A stretch of 64,000 nt of DNA from Budorcas taxicolor (GCF_023091745.1 NC_068911.1:158520004-158584003), one strand, 5' to 3'. Numbered from the stretch's first letter, positions 45,985 to 56,959 are shown. Numbers and translations: made by a program. The notes: generated from the sequence alone by a model not told the origin.

Positions 45985-46065
45985 AACTCCTTAGAGAAGG
46001 GCAAGGCAACCCGCACCAATATTCTTGACTGGAGAATTCCCATGGACAGAGGAGCCTGGTGGTGT
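45985..46065 (+). mobile_element. Bov-A SINE fragment
   Basis: agagaagggcaaggcaacccgcaccaatattcttgactggagaattcccatggacagaggagcctggtgg. Opposite orientation to the preceding Bov-A2. Confidence 0.85.
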
Positions 46066-46199
46066 GTTCAGGATATAAGTCTGATAATGCTGGATTTCAA
46101 AGAGACTATCTTTTAGGGAAGCGTATGAGTTTGGCGTTGGCTTAGAAAAATAGAAAAATTAATGTTACAGCAATAGACCAGGGAGGAAGTGAGGGGAGT

Positions 46200-46330
46200 C
46201 CTCTGTGTGCCAGAAATTGTTCTACATATTGTATCATCTCATCTCCGCCTCCAGAAGGTAGGTAAGAAAATGAGGCTCAGAGAAGCTATTGAAGAAATTA
46301 ACATCTGGGAGTTTAGATAACATCAATAAA
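46200..46330 (-). mobile_element. MIR-like SINE fragment
   Basis: gtgtgccagaaattgttctacatattgtatcatctcatct, agaaaatgaggctcagagaagc follow the antisense MIR layout. Confidence 0.55.
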
Positions 46331-46414
46331 TGCCTGACATCTAACCTAGGACTTTCTTTTTATATTTCAAATAGTCTCAAAATTATGGTGTTTAATATTT
46401 ACTTTTATTTAGAG

Positions 46415-46490
46415 TAACAGTGAGAGGGAGAGAGAAAGAGAGGGGAGGAGGGAAGAAGGGAGAGAAGAGACAAGGAAAAAGGATATTTGC
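46415..46490 (+). repeat. Purine-rich (GA)n tract
   Basis: About 70 bp almost free of pyrimidines (gagagggagagagaaagagaggggaggaggg and following). Confidence 0.9.
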
Positions 46491-46873
46491 ATCTTCTGAT
46501 TTTGAATTTTTATAACATCTAGTAAATTAACATTTTTTTGTTAGAAGAGTTACTAAAATATTACCCTTTTTTTCCTACACACAAAATTTTAACTGGGAAA
46601 TGCAAATTAAAATCCCAAGATATCACCTCTTGCCAGTCAGAATGGCTACTATCAAAAAGCCAAGGAATAACAAATCAACATTTGGATGTGATTTGTTAGA
46701 GAATGTGGAAAAGAGAATACTTGTGCACTGTTGGCATAAATGCAAATCAATGCTGTCATTATGTAAAATAGTATGGAAATTCCTCAAAAAATTAAGAATA
46801 GAATTACCATATGATTCAGCTATTCCAGTTCTAGATATTTATCTGAGGAACCCCAAACCACAACTTTGAAAAG

Positions 46874-47626
46874 ATGTATACTTCTGCTGGATCATCGAAA
46901 AAGCAAGAGAACTCCAGAAAAACCATCTATTTCTGCTTTATTGACTATGCCAAAGCCTTTGACTGTGTGGATCACAATAAACTGTGGAAAATTATTCAAG
47001 AAATGAGAATACCAGACCACCTGCCCTGCCTCTTGAGAAACCTGTGTGCAGGTCAGGAAGCAACAGTTATAACTGGACATGGAACAACAGACTGGTTCCA
47101 AATAGGAAAAGGAGTACATCAAGGCTGTATATTGTCACCCTGCTTATTAAGAAATGCTGGGCTGGAAGAAGCACAAATTGGAATCAAGATTGCCGGGAGA
47201 AATATCAGTAACCTCAGATATGCAGATGACACCACCCTTATGGCAGAAAGTGAAGAACTAAAGAGCCTCTTGATGAAAGTGAAAGAGGAGAGTGAAAAAG
47301 TGGGCTTCAAGCTCAACATTCACAAAACTAAGATCATGGCATCCTGTCCCATCACTTCATGGCAAATAGATGGGGAAACAGTGGAAACAGTGCCAGACTT
47401 AATTTTTTTTGGCTCCAAAATCACTGCAGATGGTGATTGCAGCCATGAAATTAAAGGACACTTACTCCTTGGTAGGAAAGTTATGACCAACCTAGACAGC
47501 ATATTAAAAAGCAGAGACATTACTTTGCTGACAAATGTCCATCTAGTCAAGGCTATGGTTTTTCCAGTGGTCATGTATGGATGTGAGAGTTGGACTATAA
47601 AGCAAGCTGAGCACCGGGAGAGTTGA
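46874..47626 (+). pseudogene. BovB RT frame, in-frame deletions, chimeric start
   Basis: The longest open frame of the window (250 codons). Its first ATG and next two codons are host L1 sequence; BovB begins at about residue 4-5. RT motif A FIDYAKAFDCVDH (residues 24-36), GKGVHQGCILSPCLL and NLRYADDTTLMAE are present, so the palm aspartates are kept. Relative to the copy at 19 kb about ten residues between SPCL and NAGLEEA are missing in frame, plus one glutamate in the acidic run. The endonuclease domain is absent and the frame ends early in WTIKQAEHRES. Not expected to make a working enzyme. Confidence 0.9.
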
Positions 47627-47998
47627 TGCTTTTGAACTGTGGTGTTGGAGAAGACTCTTGAGAGTCCCTTGGACTGCAAGGAGATCCAACCAGTCCATCC
47701 TAAAGGAAATCAGTCCTGAGTGTTCATTGGAAGGACTGATGTTGAAGCTGAGACTTCAATACTTTGGCCATCTGATGCCAAGAGCTGACTCATTTGAAAA
47801 GACCCTGATGCTGGGGCAGATTGAGGGCGGGAGGAGAAGGGGATGACAGAAGACGAGATGGTTAGATGGCATCACTGACTCAACGGACATGTTGGGTACA
47901 CTCTGGGAGTTGGTAATGGACAGGGAGGCCTGGCATGCTGTGGTTCATGGGGTTGCAGAGAGTCGGACATGACTGAGCGACTGAATTGAACTGGACAG
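46878..47998 (+). mobile_element. BovB LINE inserted in L1
   Basis: Begins at ctgctggatcatcgaaaaagcaagag and ends gactgagcgactgaattgaactgga with L1 on both sides. No clear target duplication is visible. Confidence 0.93.
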
Positions 47999-48492
47999 TG
48001 CAGCCTTATGTTCATTGCAGCATTATTTACAATAGCTGATATGAAAGCAACCTAAATGTCTGTCAACGGATGAATGGATAAAGATAATATGATATATAAT
48101 ACAATGAAATACAATTCAGCCATAAAAAGATGAAATTTTGCCTTTTGTGACAACGTGAATGGACTTTGAAGGTATTATGCTAAGTGAAATTAAGTCAAAT
48201 GAAGAAGGATAAATACTATATTTCACTCATATGCCAAATATTAAAAAAGTAAACAAATTGAGCTGAGAGAAAACAAACACAGAGATATAGAGAATAGAGT
48301 AGTGATTACAAGAGGAGAAGCGGGTAAGGGGAGGGTGATTGGGTAAAGAGCCTCAATAACATAGTGGTGGATGGAACCCAGACTTTTGGTGATGAGCACA
48401 CTGTAGTGTCTAATGAAGGTGAAATATAATGCCATACACCTGAAACTTCTGTTATCAATGTGATCTTCATAATAAAACACACACACACACAG

Positions 48493-50227
48493 CAGTTACG
48501 GGTACTACACTATGTCTCATTGTTTGGGCCTCTTCATCAGATAATCAGTTATGTGTTATTTTCATTTTACCGAAGAATCAAGGCCCACAGCTCCTCGGAG
48601 AATCAGTTGCTCATATTTTTTCTTCTAGATTTTTTTTTTTTTTTTCAAAAGTCTGCAACTGTGGTTCAGGATGATTTTTTGCCTCAAACTATTTTCTTTG
48701 GATAGCAAACGGATGAACCAGAATGCCTTTGGATAGTTTGCTGAATCTGTAGTTCCTAAATGCCACTCCTGTCCACAACAGAGCCTGTTCAACAATAGAC
48801 CAGCTCATCTGGCTGTTTTTCTATTAGCTAATTCTTATCTTTAATGAGATAATACATCGAGAACAACATTTCTCCGGGTTTGTAGTGTAGCTGAGAATCA
48901 TGTTCCCGCAATTTTATATTTTGACTGGCTGGCTTCAGGGTGAAGTTGAATTAAAAAACTATGGAAAACTGGGTGGTTTCTATCTAACGCAATCTTAGGA
49001 GAAAAATATTCAATTTCTCCCGAGACTGTAACGTTTCTTTTTATGTGGTGAATTCTTCCTTGTTATAAATTCTGAGTTTGATTTGAATGCCTCTGCACAT
49101 TGTTTTACTGTTGCTTAAAATCTTTGCACTTTGAAATACATGTATTTAGGAGAGAGAGAGTAAACTGTGTCAAGTAGGAGTTTTTTAATCACAAATTTCT
49201 TAAATGATTTCAAAATCATTTTTCCTTTTTCATTGTACATAATGAGAATGTTGCTAACAATGACTTGTCTCTTGATCTCTTCATACTTGACACCATAAGG
49301 CCTAGTCTTGATATTCAAATGTTCTACTTATCTAGTTTCCATGTGATCAGTTTCCAATGAACTTTACCACAATGTATTTATATAACAAACTTAAATGTCT
49401 TAAGCTTTGGATTTCCTTTAACCAATATTCATTTTCCTTGCTTTATGTTTTATTTATGACACCTGCAAGTATTAGCATGGGCTACTGTTTTCTACTTTAT
49501 GATTTTATATTTCTTACTGCAAACTTCCCTGTGCAAATTAAAATTGTTAGAAACATAAGTGCTTACAAAAATGAGCTAAAATGTTTAGGATAAGAATGAA
49601 AAATCTCAGATTTTAAATGAACTGACATGGCATATTTGCAATACCTAAAATAATAATTTGTGTGTTACTGTGAATGTAACCAGGAAAACATCACGACTTA
49701 TTCTTGAGCGGACGACTTGAGGAATCACTCACTGTGGTGAAGATGGCTTTGTGCCTTGTGGCATGGAGCCTTGTTTGTTTGTTTGTTTTCACCTCTGTTG
49801 CAAAATCCTGATTTTAGTTGACATGTCAATATCTGAAATGAAAGTCATCTTATTCCAGCTTCACATGCATGCTAGATGTAGCATATAAACCAATTATTCC
49901 ACAAAATGTAGGGTGATATTTTTGGTGGGACACTCTCCAAAGGAGGACATATTCCCCTTCTTTGCTCCCTTTTCCCTACTATAGCTTGGAATGCAAATGT
50001 GACAGCTGGAGCTTTGGCAGGCATCATGGACCATGAGGCAAGAATAAGTTGGTTTATCACCATATTGAAATGTATGCAGACTATGCCAGCATTGGATTAT
50101 CCAGAAATATGAAGTTCACCTTCTTTAAGCTAGTCATTTAAATTTTCAAGCTGTATGAACACAAACTTAGTCCTAAATAAAAAAATCTCCCTACAATAAT
50201 AATTAATAATAATTATAATATTGTGTA
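48493..50227. other. Unique sequence, possible MIR at left
   Basis: 48,510-48,615 has a weak antisense MIR resemblance (cattttaccgaagaatcaaggcccacagc). The remainder, including the complex-composition block at 48,880-49,100, has no recognised gene or repeat. Confidence 0.45.
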
Positions 50228-50332
50228 TAGATGGAAACCCACTCCAGTATTCCTGCCTAGGAAGTCCCATGGACAGAGGAGACTCAGTCCATGGGGTTGC
50301 AAAAGAGTTGGATACCACTTAGCACCTAAACA
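50228..50332 (+). mobile_element. Bov-A SINE fragment
   Basis: atggaaacccactccagtattcctgcctaggaagtcccatggacag ... ggttgcaaaagagttggataccacttagcacc. Confidence 0.88.
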
Positions 50333-50369
50333 ATGATAATAATAAGTAACCCTAATTCAATTTGTAACT

Positions 50370-50565
50370 GTCAGACTATGTGTCTGACACTTGACTTTAC
50401 ACCAATTAATTTGAGCCTCTAAGAAACCTTGCAAGATAGATAATTTTATCATTTTCTTTTTAATAGATGAGAAAACTGAAGTTCAGTAAATTGAAGTAGC
50501 AGGCAGAGGAGCCAGGCTCCTTGTATAGGCAATCTGACTCTGGAACAGAGGTTCCACCCACTAGG
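50370..50565 (-). mobile_element. MIR SINE
   Basis: Antisense MIR: agatagataattttatcattttctttttaatagatgagaaaactgaagttcag, then gcaggcagaggagccaggctcc and ctctggaacagaggttccacccactaggcc. Confidence 0.7.
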
Positions 50566-50689
50566 CCATGTATCACCCTTAGAAAATCAGTACTTGTCAC
50601 TTAGTAGCCAGCAACAATGTTTCTGATGCACATCACCTCACCATATGGTCTCCTGCCAGCCTCATGACCCCTGAGATACCTAGACATAC

Positions 50690-50800
50690 ATACAAATTAA
50701 AGAAGATGGACACTTATTGATTAGCTATTTTCCAGCACTGTGATAGACATACATTCTCATTTAATTTGAATTATTGTTCTGTGAGGTAACCTCGTAAAGC
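50690..50800 (-). mobile_element. MIR-like fragment
   Basis: ctattttccagcactgtgatagacatacattctcatttaatttgaattattgttctgtgaggtaa fits the antisense MIR 3' half. Confidence 0.55.
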
Positions 50801-50814
50801 AGGAAAGTTCAGTA

Positions 50815-51030
50815 CAGTGTGTAGAGACAGTGACTGAGCCTAGGACACCCACTTACTAGGTTTGTGACCTTTTTCCAAATTAGATTTCTGGACCTCAGTT
50901 TCTTAATATGCATAGATGGGGAGATATTAATGCCTGTATCATAGGTTCTAGAAATTAAAATAGTTAATTGTAAAGAGCTTAGAATAGAGCCTGGCATAAA
51001 GTAGTCACTCAATGCAATTTAGCTATTAGA
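50815..51030 (+). mobile_element. MIR SINE
   Basis: acttactaggtttgtgacctttttcc, tggacctcagtttcttaatatgcatagatggggag and gagcttagaatagagcctggcataaagtagtcactcaatg follow the MIR consensus order. Orientation opposite to the MIR 0.25 kb upstream. Confidence 0.8.
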
Positions 51031-51590
51031 ATATCTCTTATATGATAGATAGTGAGCTTGAGGCCTGAATTAGACAATGAACCACCTATGGTGGACCCTT
51101 TTCTTATAAACAGATTCTGAGATAATGGTTCAGGTGCAAAAAGGATATTGGAGAACTCTCACAGCAATAGCACCATGGAGGAGTAAGGAGGGCAGGTGTG
51201 GGCTGACAGAGGTGTTAACTTGTGATGCTAATACAATTCTGCCATAGGCCTCAGCTGATGCCATAAGGAGCTCTGATCTGGGCGGGCCCTTCAGAGTTGC
51301 TGCTAACTGAGATGGTGTCTAGGCCTTCATACCTGTGCTACGATGTGAAAGACTCCAATCATAGAGGATGTAGAGGATGAAATAGCTTCTTCTGGTCGAG
51401 GGTGATTTCCAGGGAACTCTCATTTGAGAACCTGCAGGAGACCACCATTTGTGCCAACAGTGTCCTGCTCATTGGTAGGGGAAGTGATTGCATCTGGGCA
51501 AACAACACTGTGCCAAATATAGCAGCACAAAGTCCCAAAGTCATAAATGATAGATCTGGGTACAAGATCAGAACTGCGTAGCTTGTGCAA
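51031..51590. other. Unrecognised, possibly ancient repeat
   Basis: Composition is richer in GC than its surroundings (gataatggttcaggtgc, gccataggcctcagctgatgcc). It has the look of an old repeat, but I cannot name a family; no gene. Confidence 0.35.
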
Positions 51591-51591
51591 C

Positions 51592-51818
51592 GCCTCTCTA
51601 TTGCTGCTGTTTTTAGTCACTAAGTTGTGTGCAACTCTTTGCGATCCCATAGATTGTAGCCTGCCAGGCTCCTCTCTCCATGGAATTCTCCAGGCAAGAA
51701 TACTAGAGTCGGTTGCCATTTCCTTGTCCAGGGGATCTACCTGACACAGGGCTCAAACCAGAGTCTCCTCCCTTGCAGGCGGATTCTACTGAGCCACCTG
51801 GGAAGCTCCTCTGTATTG
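51592..51818 (-). mobile_element. Bov-tA SINE with target duplication
   Basis: Antisense copy; flanks CCTCTCTATTG (51,592-51,602) and CCTCTGTATTG (51,808-51,818). Confidence 0.92.
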
Positions 51819-52177
51819 AGTCACAAACCCTCTCATACAGTTTACAAAGAAGAACATTGAGAAGTAAACAGAATGAGCCTGCTGGGAACCTGTACAAAAT
51901 AGCCCTCTGAGAATATAACCAAACAGCAGAAGAAATTGATAGGATTTATGTCATTGTGTGGCATTAATCATCATTTTCTCTTTTTTTCCAGATGGAGATT
52001 CAGTTTTACACTGTGCTCCCTTGAGGCAGAGGTATAAAGGAAGGACTATAAGAAAAGCTACTGAGATGAATAGGAAATTAGTTAATTATTTATGTAACTT
52101 CTGACATTGTTTTACATTTTGCTATTTTCTAAGCCAGTGCTTAATTATCTGCACTATAAATTGAGTATAGGAAGACA
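51819..52177. other. Unique sequence, nothing recognised
   Basis: No gene or repeat recognised. Confidence 0.5.
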
Positions 52178-52249
52178 ACCTCATTAGTATAGTGGTGAGT
52201 ATCTCTGCCTGTCATGCAGGAGACCTGCGTTCTTTTCCCTGATGGGGAG
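52178..52249 (+). tRNA. tRNA-Asp(GTC) pseudogene
   Basis: 72 nt that align along their whole length with tRNA-Asp. Box A is intact (TTAGTATAGTGG). The anticodon arm TCTGC-CTGTCAT-GCAGG keeps GTC and pairs with one G-T. In the acceptor stem (ACCTCAT with ATGGGGA) six of seven pairs hold (one is T-G) and only 1:72 is broken. The T arm is damaged: the stem has two mismatches (CTGCG with CCCTG) and the loop reads TTCTTTT, losing the conserved purine of box B (GTTCNANNC). No poly(A) follows, so it looks like a decayed gene copy, not a SINE head. The discriminator base is G. Transcription by RNA polymerase III is unlikely but not excluded. Confidence 0.8.
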
Positions 52250-52261
52250 GTAACACGCCCT

Positions 52262-52482
52262 TGAGGCTTCCCTTGTGGCTCAGTAGTAAAGAATCCACCT
52301 GCCAGTGCAGCAGATGTGGGTTCAATCCCTGGGTCTGGAAGATGCCTTGAAAAGGAAGTGGCAACCCACTCCAGTATTCTTGCCTGGGACATCCCATGGA
52401 CAGAGGAGACTGGTGGGCTACAGTCCATGGCGTCACAAAGAGTTGGACACGGCTTAGCAACTAAACAACAACACGGCAAATA
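52262..52482 (+). mobile_element. Bov-tA SINE
   Basis: Sense copy starting gaggcttcccttgtggctcagtag, 12 bp after the tRNA-Asp relic. Ends acggcttagcaactaaacaacaac. Confidence 0.94.
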
Positions 52483-52910
52483 AACCATCATGTTTACGTA
52501 TGTATTGCCAACAGTTTTATCAAATAAATCACAGAGGACGTGTAATGACATGGACAGCATTGAGCCAGAGTGGAGGAAGCTGCGACACGTGTGTCAGCGC
52601 TCTGCTTGCTATCATTCCAGTAGTTCCATTTTGCCTAAGGAAGAACTTCTACATAGGCTCTAAAGGAAAAAATATTTGAGCATTTCACTGAATAGGAGTC
52701 ATGTCTGGAAATGACAATGCCCATGCCAGTATTTGGTAAAGAATCCTGTTAACTTGGTTTATCCCAGATTTTCTGGGACTTCTCATTTCATAAAGATCAA
52801 CAGCTTTATGTCAGCATCCTAGAGTGCATATAGGGAGAGACTTTGTGCTCATCTTCTATCTGTGGCCTTCTCCACTTCTGTTTTATTTTGTCTCTTAATG
52901 CCTTTTACTT
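52483..52910. other. Unique sequence, nothing recognised
   Basis: No gene or repeat recognised. Confidence 0.5.
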
Positions 52911-53070
52911 GGGTTTTCCCAGGTGGCTCAGTGGTAAAGAATACACCTGCTAGGCAGGAGATGCAGGTTCAATCCCTGGGTCAGGAAGATCCCCTGGAGA
53001 AGGAAATGGCAATCCACTCTAGTATTCTTGCCTGGGAAATACCATGGGCAGAGGAGCCTGGAGGTCTCTC
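52911..53070 (+). mobile_element. Bov-tA SINE, 3' truncated
   Basis: Sense head and body (ttttcccaggtggctcagtggtaaagaatacacctgc ... gcagaggagcctgg); the terminal acgactgag part is missing. Confidence 0.92.
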
Positions 53071-53197
53071 TTAGCTGAGAATATTGACAGGCCATGTATC
53101 ATGTACAGATTTCTGGATCCTGGACCATCCTGATTCTGATACCCACTGTCACAGTTTCAGAAGAGCCCAGTATCTCCAGCTGCATGATAGCGTAGAC

Positions 53198-53763
53198 TCA
53201 TCAGTTCAGTTCAGTTCAGTCACTCAGTCATGTCCAACTCTTTGTGAAACCATGGACTGCAGCACGCCAGGCTTCCCTGTCCATCACCAACTCCCAGAGC
53301 TTGCTCAAACTCATGTCCATGGAGTCGGTGATAGCATCCAACCATCTCATACTCTGTCATCCCCTTCGCCTCCTGCCTTCAGTCTTTCCCAGCATCCAAT
53401 GAGTCAGTTCTTCACATCAGGTGGCCAAAGGATTGGGGTTTCAGCTTCAGCATCAGTCCTTCCAAAGAATATTCAGGACTGATTTCCTTAAGATTGACTG
53501 GTTTGATCTTGCAGTCCAAGGGACTCTCAAGGGTCTTCTCTAACACCACAGTTCAAAAGCATCAATTCTTTGGTGCTCAGCTTTCTTTATGGGTCCAACT
53601 CTCACATCCATACATGACTATTGGAAAAACCATAGCTTTGACTAGACAGACATTTGTCAGCAAAGTAATGTCTCCGCTTTTTAATATGCTGTCTAGGTTG
53701 GTCATAGCTTTTCTTCCAAAGAGAAAGCATCTTTTAATTTCATGGCTGCAGTTACCATCTGCC
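53198..53763 (-). mobile_element. BovB 3' fragment, antisense
   Basis: (TTCAG)n tail complement at 53,202-53,219, then the BovB 3' region to catggctgcagttaccatctgcc. The 133-codon plus-strand frame through it is not a gene. Confidence 0.94.
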
Positions 53764-53828
53764 TATGCTCCTTCCTATCTCCATCCTTGGGAAACCAGAA
53801 CCAGCACCTTTTCTCATATACTTCAGTC

Positions 53829-54036
53829 CTTCCTTGGTGTCTCAGACAGTAAAAGTGTCTGCCTGCAATGCGGGAGACCCAGGTTCGATCCCTGAGTGGA
53901 GAAGATCCCCTGGAGAAGGTAATGGCAACCCACTCCAGTACTCTTGCCTGGAAAATTCCGTGGACAGAGGAGCCTTGTAGGCTACAGTCCATGGGGTCGC
54001 AAAGAGTCGGACACGACTGAGCGACTTCACTTCACT
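53829..54036 (+). mobile_element. Bov-tA SINE, well preserved
   Basis: Intact B-box (gttcgatccc) and an undiverged end (gtcgcaaagagtcggacacgactgagcgacttcacttcac). Confidence 0.95.
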
Positions 54037-54479
54037 GCAGCCCATGCAGTTGTCTTCCTCCTGGTCCCACATGGAGCTTCACCTTGATCATCATCTAGCA
54101 CCCTCTCATAGTGCTCCTCCTGAGCCACCCTGGCGCTTGCTCCAAACCACCTGGATCCCCTCTTCAGGATCAAACGAGACAGCTATAGGCACTTCCCTTA
54201 GCCCTATGCTGAAGCAAGGTGGGGAACTTAAAAGGAATGACTGTTCTTTGGATCTACTTCTAGCTTCCTTTTGTCATTTTCAGCCCTACTTCACGCTCTC
54301 CCCATCACGCCTCAGATCAGAGTATCTCCCTTTTACTACAGAAGCTAGATGTATGACTCAAGATGAGATCACTTCTAAGATACCTGGGCCATTTTTATTT
54401 CATCTCAGCTGTGGTACTGTGCCATTGTGAACTATATAAAGGTGGAAAGTGGTAAGACACTAAGATGTTGGGGGGGGGG
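54037..54479. other. Unrecognised sequence upstream of an LTR
   Basis: Contains a 128-codon plus frame (54,044-54,430) with no recognised domain. Because an LTR follows, ERV internal sequence is possible but unproven. Poly(G) run of ten at about 54,470-54,479. Confidence 0.35.
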
Positions 54480-54763
54480 TCCAATATTAAACCATATTTT
54501 ACGAACACTGCTAGATGTTAATATAGCGCTGGACAAAGGATTCCTGTACTGTGAAGCTGACAACAGCTAGCCACACCCCCACCCTTTTTAGTGTAAAAGA
54601 AGCCTGAATTCTAACTGATAAGATTTTACTTTGGGACACTAATCCACCATTGCCTCAGGTGACTGTTTTAGTGAATAAAGTTGCTATTCCTTGCCCCAGC
54701 AACTCATCTCTCAATGTGTTGTCCTGTCATGAAGCAAGCTGTACAATCTTGGACTTCGTAACA
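54480..54763 (+). mobile_element. ERV solo LTR (R/U5 side clear)
   Basis: TTTAGTGAATAAAGTTGCTATTCC with AATAAA at 54,674-54,679, then tctctcaatgtgttgtcctgtc and an end at GTAACA (54,763). The hexamer-to-end part matches the antisense LTR at 39.2-39.3 kb. The left boundary is uncertain. Confidence 0.6.
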
Positions 54764-54768
54764 ACATG

Positions 54769-55232
54769 TCTTGGTTATTGGGTAAGTATAACTTATTATG
54801 GCTAGAATCAACTTTCACTCTCCAGTGTATCTCAGTTTGAATGATAAGTGGTCACTGACTTTTGAGGGACTTTTCAATAATCCCATTCAATGAACATTTC
54901 ATGAATATACCTACTATATAGCTCTCTCTGAAGATGCCTCCTTTTTCCTGGGTTCTGTTGTAGACATTTTAAAAGTTTGCTCATTTTGTGGTGTTTCTAG
55001 TACAACTTTTCAAGTGAAACTGAGATATAGAGCACCCACTATTTGTCTCTGACCTGCAAGTCTTCATTACACATATTATATTATAGATAACCTCCTTCCT
55101 TTGGAGGATGAGAGAGAGAAGGAAGTTGATTTCTGTGGTTCTGATTTCACTCTATTTCCCTCTATGGATTCATTACATTGCATGACAACTCCATTTCCAC
55201 TACTTGACGTTCCAAACTGCAAAATTATGCCT
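54769..55232. other. Unique sequence, nothing recognised
   Basis: No gene or repeat recognised. Confidence 0.5.
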
Positions 55233-55372
55233 GACTAAAAAGGAAATGGCAACCCACTCCAGTATTCTTGCCTGGAGAATCCCATGGATGGAGGAGCCTG
55301 GTGGGCTACAGTCCATGGGTTGCAAAGAGTCGGACACGACTGAGCGACTTCACTTTCACTTCACTAAAAAGG
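55233..55372 (+). mobile_element. Bov-A SINE monomer with target duplication
   Basis: Well-preserved body ending ggacacgactgagcgacttcactttcacttc; flanked by identical ACTAAAAAGG (55,233-55,242 and 55,363-55,372). Confidence 0.95.
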
Positions 55373-55647
55373 TATTCATTAGAAAAAGATAAAAGTGGCT
55401 TCAAAAGATGTTTTTTCCTTGCAAAATATGTTTATTAGTTGTGTAGCAAACATGTTAAGCATAGCATGGAGATATAATTTGTATATCTACTAAAACATGA
55501 TAAATATTAATAAGTGCTAACAGGTTGATGTTCATACCCCTTTGGTGAGTTGAAGCTTTTTATAATATATAGCTTTTATTCTTAGAGGAAATCCATATAT
55601 TTAATTTCCATTCCTGTTTCAGGGGTACAATAAACAGGTAATGATAC

Positions 55648-55790
55648 TTAAGAAAGTTTGTGTTAGTTGCTCAGTTGTGTCCAACTCTCTGCGACACCAT
55701 GGACTGGGGCCTGCCAGGCTCTTCTGTCCATGGGATTCTCCAGGCAAGAATACTGGGGTGGGTTGCCATTTCCTTCTCCAAGTTAAGAAA
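55648..55790 (-). mobile_element. Bov-tA SINE, truncated
   Basis: Antisense body (gttagttgctcagttgtgtccaactc ... gggttgccatttccttctcc); flanks CTTAAGAAA / GTTAAGAAA. Confidence 0.9.
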
Positions 55791-56484
55791 ATAGACATTT
55801 TGAAATCCATGGAATTCAGTGTGGAATAGAATGTGCTATATGCCAAATCTTATGACTTACAGGAAACTAAAATAACAGTGAGGTCTGCTGGGAGGGGGAA
55901 AAAAAAAGACAAGTCTTTCCAGATCTTTGAATATCTTTTAACTTCTTATTTATTCTGCACACAAATTCCCCACTCCAAAACTCCAAAAATACCTATTTTC
56001 TATATGGTGATATTAGTGTCTAGTTTGAACCTTAGAACAATATAAAAAATAATTTTTCAGAGCTAACTAAACAGAACTTTTATTAGTATTATTCTGTCTG
56101 ATTCTGTTTCTCTTTCTGTCTTCATTCTCATCTGGTAAATTTGGCTGTGGATCTCATGAGTGCTGGCTATTTCTTGAGTTATCTGGCTCTCACAGCATCA
56201 TTATTTCCACACCCAGCTGAGAATCCTGAGAAATCAGCCTCACTTTGACCCTCTGGGCTCTAAACTCAGCCAAACTTTTAGAGTGAAAGATAAAGAGAAG
56301 AGTCTGGACAAACTTAGGTAGGAAATATCATTTGATTTGTAACTTGGGGGAAGACCATCTAGTCCTCAAGCCAGATAAACTCCAGAAATACTGAGAACTG
56401 CCACTGTACTCGGTCCTCTGAAATGTAGCCATTTGAAAGTTTGGGGAAGGAAAGCAGGGAAAGTATTTCAGATGCATAACTTAC
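55791..56484. other. Unique sequence, nothing recognised
   Basis: No gene or repeat recognised. Confidence 0.5.
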
Positions 56485-56670
56485 ATCTGTGCTTTTCAAT
56501 ATGGTAGCCAACCACCACATGTGTCTATTTAAATTTAAATTAATAAAATTAAAAAGTAATCTCCTTAGTTGGATGAGCTGCATTTCAAGGTTCAGTAACC
56601 ACATGTGATTAGCAGCCAAAGCATCTTTGTTATTGCAGGAAGTTCTGTGGGTAGTACTGATTTTTATGGT
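56485..56670 (-). mobile_element. hAT-type non-autonomous DNA transposon
   Basis: tgcttttcaatatggtagccaaccaccacatgtgtctatttaaatttaaatt, gctgcatttcaagg, accacatgtgattagcagcc, gcaggaagttctgtgggtagtactg are the arms of a common mammalian hAT MITE whose exact name I cannot fix. Confidence 0.6.
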
Positions 56671-56959
56671 GTCCACCTAAAATGTGTGGTAAAGTTTACA
56701 TTATATTTAACGTGACTCTAACATGTTTACTTGGAAAAGAGAATAACACAAAGGGGTGTGACTAACGAGGTGGTAGTCTGAGAAAAGAACAGTCTTTGGT
56801 GTGAAAAAAGGAAAGTGAAACTACATGGGAAGAAGAGAAAGTTTTGTGGCTACTACTACCTCGGTTCATACTAGGAAAACTTTGCCTCACTTCTCCCTAT
56901 AAATTAGACACTTATCTAATCCCAAGATTCAGGAAAAGTCATACATTTTCAATTTATTT

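Larger units (their letters stand above)
46590..48492 (+). mobile_element. Old L1 LINE 3' part, split by BovB
   Basis: Left part 46,590-46,877 encodes ORF2 C-terminus (QIKIPRYHLLPVRMATIKK, a Cys/His cluster, LRIELPYDSAIPVLDIYLR). It resumes at about 48,000 with ttatgttcattgcagcattatttacaatag, then the 3' UTR to aataaaacacacacac, ending in a (CA)n of about 16 bp. In several places it is more diverged than the L1 at 16-17.8 kb. Confidence 0.92.

Noticed and set aside
48476..48492. (CA)n as a stand-alone microsatellite
   Set aside because: It directly follows aataaa at the L1 3' end and is best seen as part of that element's tail.
56359..56676. 105-codon minus-strand frame as a gene
   Set aside because: Nearly half of it overlaps the hAT element arms and no domain is recognisable.
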